Shown in pieces: positions 5,154-8,440 of a stretch of DNA of 8,440 nt. The stretch covers positions 1 to 8,440 of the forward strand of contig JAFSOW010000008.1 of NCBI GenBank assembly GCA_017443165.1. The letters run 5' to 3'. Source of the stretch: Acidaminococcaceae bacterium (GTDB lineage Bacteria; Bacillota; Negativicutes; Acidaminococcales; Acidaminococcaceae). The position numbers were made by a program, and so were the translations under genes. Under the pieces are notes generated by a model, which had not been told where the DNA came from, searched no databases, and saw only the letters and a program-made list of their open reading frames with translations. Numbering within the stretch: the first letter of the stretch is position 1; each line of letters starts with the position of its first letter.

Positions 5154-7050
5154 GGAACACACCTCCTCCCATCATGGCGAACGCAAGGATCATACACAGC
5201 AGGCTCAGGCCGAAACCGTAGCGCTGCATCTTCGTTTCCCCGAACCAGTCTTCCAGGTACCAGTTACGGAGGGAAACCTGCACGGTCTGCCCGGCAACGC
5301 CTCTGTAGGAAAGATTATCTCCGGTGTTTTCACCGGCCAGGTTCGTAACCACCATCTTCTGCTTCTGTCCGGCGCTGAAGCCCAGAGGCAGCAGCACGAT
5401 CAGAACGGCCATCACCGACATAATCAGCAGGTTACTGCGGGAAATGACATCAGCTGTTGTATTGTAAATCGCCGAAACATAGGGCGTCACCCCGTACCGG
5501 GACAGCAATGGGAACGCGACGCAGGAAAGAATGGTCAGTGCGCTGAGGGTCTTCAGCGCCAGCCACTGCACGCCGTGGATGCCGGGTTCCCTGTTCTCTT
5601 CAGCAGGAACGTAAGCCGCAATCTTGCCCAGCCATTTCGTCCAGTAGAACAGCGTCGTAGCGGAACCGAAGGCGAGCAGCAGTAATAAAACCGGATTGCC
5701 CGCGTCCGCCACGCTCTTCATGGCCGCCCACTTGGAAATCAGCATGCCGAAGGGCGCCAGGAACATGCCGCAGATGCCGACGATCATGCACTTTGCCAGA
5801 TTCGGCAGGGCGCAGAACATGCCGTCGAAGCTTTCGATGTTACGGCTCTCCAGCTGCTGTTCGGCGGTGCCCACGGAAAGGAACATCAGGCTCTTGGAAA
5901 TAGCATGGAAGATGACCAGCATCACCGCAGTCCAGGCCGCCGCATAGGAACCGATACCGGCGCACAGGACGATGAGGCCCAGATTGGAAATAGTCGAATA
6001 CGCCAAAACCCGTTTCCCGTCGGACTGGGAAATGGCGGCGCAGGAGGCAAAGAAGAACGTGATGCCGCCTACGAACATGGTCATCATGCCCGCGTGGTTC
6101 GCGCCCAGCAGCGGACATAATTTAATAATCAGGAACACACCGGCTTTCACCATGGTGGACGAATGCAGCAGCGCGGAGGTAGGCGTCGGCGCCACCATCG
6201 CCCCCAGCAGCCAGCCGGAAAACGGCATCATGGCCGCCTTGGTGAAACCGCAGAAGGCCAACAGGGCTACGATCATTTCTACCGGTTTCGCCCCCTGCCC
6301 CAGCTTCAGCAGCGCGGAAAGCTCCACTGTCTGGTACTGCATGCCCAGCCAGACGATAGCCGCCGCAAAGGCCACGCCGCCCAGCAGGTTCATCCACAGG
6401 GCTTTAAAGGAATTGTTGATGGCTTCTTCCGTCTGGGTGTAACCGATCAGCAGGAAGGAACAGAAGCTGGTGATTTCCCAGAAGGTGTACATGAACAGCA
6501 GGTTGTTGGAAAGCACCAGGCCGAACATGGCGGACAGGAACAGGAAGATCACAAAGAAGAAGAACGGACGGCGGTCCTCCACGTCCGGATGTTCTTTTTG
6601 GAACTCTTCCATGTAACCGTTGGAGAAGATGGCGATCAGGCTGCCGATGATGCCCGCAATCAGCACCATGATCACGGCAAAGTTGTCGATGGCAAGGTCG
6701 GCCGCGACTTTGATCCCGTGCCCTGCCCCGTGCTCAAACCAGAGGATCATGGCCAGCTGCAGCAGTTCCAGTAGCCCGATCCAGCACCGTTTGAACTTCA
6801 CCATCGTGTAATAGAAGATGGCAAGAGCTACAATAATATCCACTGCCATGATAACAGTGGACGGCATCTCACCGGGCAGGCTGATAAAAGCGGGCTGCCC
6901 CAGATACGTTGCCGCAGTAGCGACGGACAGAGCCATCGTCGCGACTGCCGCAATAATTGTAATGAAATTACGCGCCCCGCCGCTGCGTATGCAGAACACA
7001 AGCAACGCGGCCAGCAAGGGTACTCCGATTAACAAGCCAGGTAAACACAT
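5146..7050 (-). CDS. echA: EchA, antiporter-like ion-translocating membrane subunit of Ech hydrogenase
   Basis: Large NuoL/HyfB/Mrp-type membrane protein expected to pump H+ or Na+ across the cytoplasmic membrane. It has 634 residues and many transmembrane helices. Family-conserved charged residues are visible: Glu192 in TFWEITSFCSFLLIGY (189-204), Lys271 in FTKAAMMPFSGW (269-280), His296 in ALLHSSTMVKAG (293-304), Lys346 in DGKRVLAYSTIS (344-355), and His382/Lys386 in FHAISKSLMF (381-390). The region 565-605 is a hydrophilic segment before a last helix. The ATG at 7050 is chosen over one at 7140 because gaggg lies seven bases before it; the longer form would overlap the candidate promoter. 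It is the first gene of the operon. Confidence 0.96.
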   Translation of the reverse strand: MCLPGLLIGVPLLAALLVFCIRSGGARNFITIIAAVATMALSVATAATYLGQPAFISLPGEMPSTVIMAVDIIVALAIFYYTMVKFKRCWIGLLELLQLAMILWFEHGAGHGIKVAADLAIDNFAVIMVLIAGIIGSLIAIFSNGYMEEFQKEHPDVEDRRPFFFFVIFLFLSAMFGLVLSNNLLFMYTFWEITSFCSFLLIGYTQTEEAINNSFKALWMNLLGGVAFAAAIVWLGMQYQTVELSALLKLGQGAKPVEMIVALLAFCGFTKAAMMPFSGWLLGAMVAPTPTSALLHSSTMVKAGVFLIIKLCPLLGANHAGMMTMFVGGITFFFASCAAISQSDGKRVLAYSTISNLGLIVLCAGIGSYAAAWTAVMLVIFHAISKSLMFLSVGTAEQQLESRNIESFDGMFCALPNLAKCMIVGICGMFLAPFGMLISKWAAMKSVADAGNPVLLLLLAFGSATTLFYWTKWLGKIAAYVPAEENREPGIHGVQWLALKTLSALTILSCVAFPLLSRYGVTPYVSAIYNTTADVISRSNLLIMSVMAVLIVLLPLGFSAGQKQKMVVTNLAGENTGDNLSYRGVAGQTVQVSLRNWYLEDWFGETKMQRYGFGLSLLCMILAFAMMGGGVFHV

Positions 7051-7111
7051 AAGCAGTCCCTCTTTCTTAATTAGTGTACACAATAAAACAGTTTGGATTA
7101 ATATAGCATAG

Positions 7112-7140
7112 ACTATAACATATTGCTTACGCCAGCACAA
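7112..7140 (-). promoter_or_regulatory. Candidate sigma-A promoter for the ech-hyp operon
   Basis: On the minus strand, TTGTGC (7140-7135) and TATAGT (7117-7112) are separated by 17 bases, 62 bases from the -10 end to the echA ATG. The -10 matches five of six consensus bases, the -35 only three of six. A dyad TATAG-cataga-CTATA (7102-7117) overlaps the -10 and could be an operator. A second possible -10 (TATATT) lies a few bases downstream. Confidence 0.45.
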
Positions 7141-7195
7141 GATTAATTTCTGTATTCGTTAAAGTATACAAAAAACAATTTGTCTTTGTAATATT

Positions 7196-7231
7196 CGAAA
7201 CAAATATGTTACATTCCTGGTTATTGTTTCG
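7196..7231 (-). other. Inverted repeat at the end of dut, possible weak terminator
   Basis: CGAAACAA, the last coding bases of dut plus part of the stop, pairs with TTGTTTCG 20 bases further on, giving an 8-bp stem with a 20-base loop. There is no run of T after it on the minus strand, so it is at best a poor intrinsic terminator between dut and the ech promoter. Confidence 0.3.
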
Positions 7232-7679
7232 TTCCGGTACTGCCAAAACCGCCGCTGCGGTCTTCCTTTTCTACTTTATCATCGTCGTCTGTCGTCAGGT
7301 ACTTGTAAAAGATTCCCTGGGCCACCCGCTCTCCTTTTTTCAGAACCAGCGGCTGCATCCCCGTATTCACGATCGCCAGCATGATATGCCCTTCATTGTC
7401 CGGATTATTATAATAATCCGCATCGATGATCCCCACATTATTCACAAGACGAAGGCTTTTCTTAACAGCCATGCTGGAACGGATATGCACGCCCAGGAAT
7501 TCATCTGCCTGCATATATGCCTTTACACCGGTAGGCACCATCACCAACCGTCCCGGCCGCAGCGCTATGTCTTCCGGTACGCAGATGTCATAACCGGCAG
7601 ATGTTTTTGTTTTGCGGACAGGCATGGGAAAATCAACATCTTTATATTTGCTAATCTTTTCAAAGCCGCGCAGTTTCAT
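7221..7679 (-). CDS. dut: dUTP pyrophosphatase (dUTPase), trimeric type
   Basis: Hydrolyses dUTP to dUMP and pyrophosphate, keeping uracil out of DNA and supplying dUMP for thymidylate synthesis. It has 152 residues with all five motifs in order: TSAGYDI (26-32), HIRSSMAVK (65-73), VGIIDADYYNNPDNEGHI (82-99), GERVAQGIF (116-124) and RSGGFGSTG (141-149), the last being the flexible C-terminal P-loop-like arm. Motif 3 carries the longer YYNNPDNEG insert rather than the short YRG form seen in E. coli. An acidic run DDDD (131-134) precedes motif 5. The ATG at 7679 follows ggggag by about nine bases. Unrelated in function to the hydrogenase genes and served by its own promoter; it could still read through into them. 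Confidence 0.97.
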   Translation of the reverse strand: MKLRGFEKISKYKDVDFPMPVRKTKTSAGYDICVPEDIALRPGRLVMVPTGVKAYMQADEFLGVHIRSSMAVKKSLRLVNNVGIIDADYYNNPDNEGHIMLAIVNTGMQPLVLKKGERVAQGIFYKYLTTDDDDKVEKEDRSGGFGSTGTKQ

Positions 7680-7741
7680 TTAAATCACGCTCCCCTCTGA
7701 TTCATCATTTTACCTTTATTTACAATTAAACATTATTAATA

Positions 7742-7769
7742 ATTATAACATCATAATGACTTTTCTCAA
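7742..7769 (-). promoter_or_regulatory. Sigma-A type promoter of dut
   Basis: On the minus strand, TTGAGA (7769-7764) and a perfect TATAAT (7747-7742) with 16 bases between, placing the start about 55 bases before the dut ATG. The palindrome ATTATTAATAAT (7732-7743) overlaps the -10 and start site and might bind a regulator, but AT-richness alone could produce it. Confidence 0.75.
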
Positions 7770-7825
7770 AACCTTTTCTTGCATAATTCATCAGGAAGCA
7801 AAAAACGAACATTGAAAATACGTAG

Positions 7826-7874
7826 CAGCGGACAAGGCATCGCAAAACCGTGCCCATTTTGCTTATACCTTCTC
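7826..7874. repeat. Probable relic of the palindromic element at 159-366
   Basis: The reverse complement of 7834-7851 matches 323-340 (acgtttttgcgatgcctt) at 17 of 18 positions. Weaker similarity continues on both sides with small gaps, including an agcaa block on one side. It sits in otherwise AT-rich non-coding DNA and lacks the second arm, so it looks like a decayed or partial copy. Confidence 0.45.
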
Positions 7875-7969
7875 CGCCACTTCTTCTCAATTACTGCTTG
7901 TCTAATTTGCATTAAACACGGTAAACCTTTTTCTCTTTTTTGTAACAATAAAATTTTTTCAGCAACTTA

Positions 7970-8413
7970 GCTTGCATTTTACAACCCTAAAACGATTAAA
8001 TTTGTAAAGGGTGAATCTGTTTAAACGCCCAATGCTAATTCGTGTGAAAAACTGTAAACCATTTTAAGTATTTTTGTAACATTTTCATTGTTTTTTAAAG
8101 ATGTGGTTGAATATTTACGGCCCAAAGCAATTAGACAAGTAGAGGGGTAATTTCTGCCCGCAAAATTATTATTGAATTTTGGTTTCGGTTTTATCTTCTC
8201 AATCGGCTATGTAAGTAGAGGAATGAATACAAAACAAAAATATTTTAAAAACCTGTTTACATTTTTTGCCCTCATGGGATTATATGAGTGAAATAGAAAT
8301 TTTTTCTAATTTGTTGTTCCGTTTTTTTGAACTCGCGGGATTATATGAGTGAACAGAATTATTTTTCGGAACCGACTTGCATTTTGATACCCTATCCTGT
8401 TTATACAAGTAGA
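7970..8413. repeat. Degenerate interspersed array of 39-nt repeats, possibly a decayed CRISPR array end
   Basis: Six ungapped 39-base units begin at 7970, 8105, 8181, 8254, 8315 and 8375 (start-to-start distances 135, 76, 73, 61, 60). Units 8254 and 8315 share 31 of 39 bases, including gggattatatgagtgaa exactly at 8276-8292 and 8337-8353. Against unit 8254, units 8105, 8181 and 8375 share 21-22 of 39. Units 7970 and 8375 share 25 of 39, including cttgcatttt and accct. Common landmarks are a 5' gtt/ctt, a T-run, a ccct block and a 3' aagtaga or gagtgaa. The block 8012-8040 also resembles 8108-8133 with small gaps. Intervening DNA (21-37 bases) is not repeated. The series may continue past the right edge. 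No cas gene is in the window, so a CRISPR origin is inference only. Confidence 0.5.
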
Positions 8414-8440
8414 ACCAATAAATATTTAGCATAGATTTCG

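Larger units (their letters stand above)
7680..8440. other. AT-rich non-coding region upstream of dut
   Basis: This 760-base stretch holds the dut promoter, the palindrome relic and the degenerate repeat array. Two short overlapping frames of about 60 codons (7766-7948 minus, 7779-7970 plus) have no ribosome binding site that I can see and no recognisable protein features; I regard the region as free of genes. Confidence 0.7.

Noticed and set aside
7779..7970. Possible small protein upstream of dut on the plus strand
   Set aside because: No ribosome binding site, no conserved-looking features, overlaps an equally long minus-strand frame and a repeat relic.
7970..8413. Calling the repeat array a functional CRISPR array, or a Cas12a array
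   Set aside because: Repeats are too divergent, spacing varies from 60 to 76 and more, the Cas12a-type stem is incomplete, and no cas gene is present in the window.

Overview
The window carries a complete energy-converting [NiFe] hydrogenase operon of the Ech type (group 4), all on the minus strand. Reading leftward the order is echA, echB, echC, echD, echE, echF, hypA, hypB and then the first 45 codons of hypF, which runs off the left edge. Upstream of the operon, with its own promoter, lies dut (dUTP pyrophosphatase). The genes are moderately GC-rich and use strong AGGAGG-type ribosome binding sites, while the spacers are very AT-rich. Gene content and codon style suggest an anaerobic fermentative bacterium of the Bacillota. 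A Negativicutes (Acidaminococcus-like) host is my guess from general impression and is not proven by anything here.

Working together: EchA (antiporter-like, NuoL/HyfB family) and EchB (NuoH family) are the membrane arm. EchC (NuoB-like, proximal FeS cluster), EchD (NuoC-like), EchE (NuoD-like, Ni-Fe site) and EchF (ferredoxin-like, two FeS cluster motifs) are the cytoplasmic arm. Together they would couple reduced ferredoxin oxidation and proton reduction to ion pumping, or the reverse. HypA and HypB deliver nickel to EchE, and HypF starts synthesis of the CN ligands of the active-site iron.

Layout: 1-137 hypF start; 159-366 a 208-nt nested imperfect palindrome between hypB and hypF; 374-1024 hypB; 1074-1451 hypA; 1518-1949 (or from 1975) echF; 2043-2148 three tandem copies of a ~35-nt unit, the rightmost overlapping the end of echE; 2127-7050 echE to echA, tightly packed; 7050-7220 promoter region; 7221-7679 dut; 7680-8440 non-coding and AT-rich.

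The points most worth a second look are: (1) echF appears to have lost one base next to its start codon, and its first cluster motif has Arg in place of a ligand Cys; (2) the tandem repeat made from the end of echE; (3) the 208-nt palindrome, and a likely relic of it near 7830-7870; (4) a degenerate 39-nt repeat array at 7970-8413 that may be a decayed CRISPR array end or another repeat family; (5) Ala/Pro/Lys-rich tails on both EchD and EchF.
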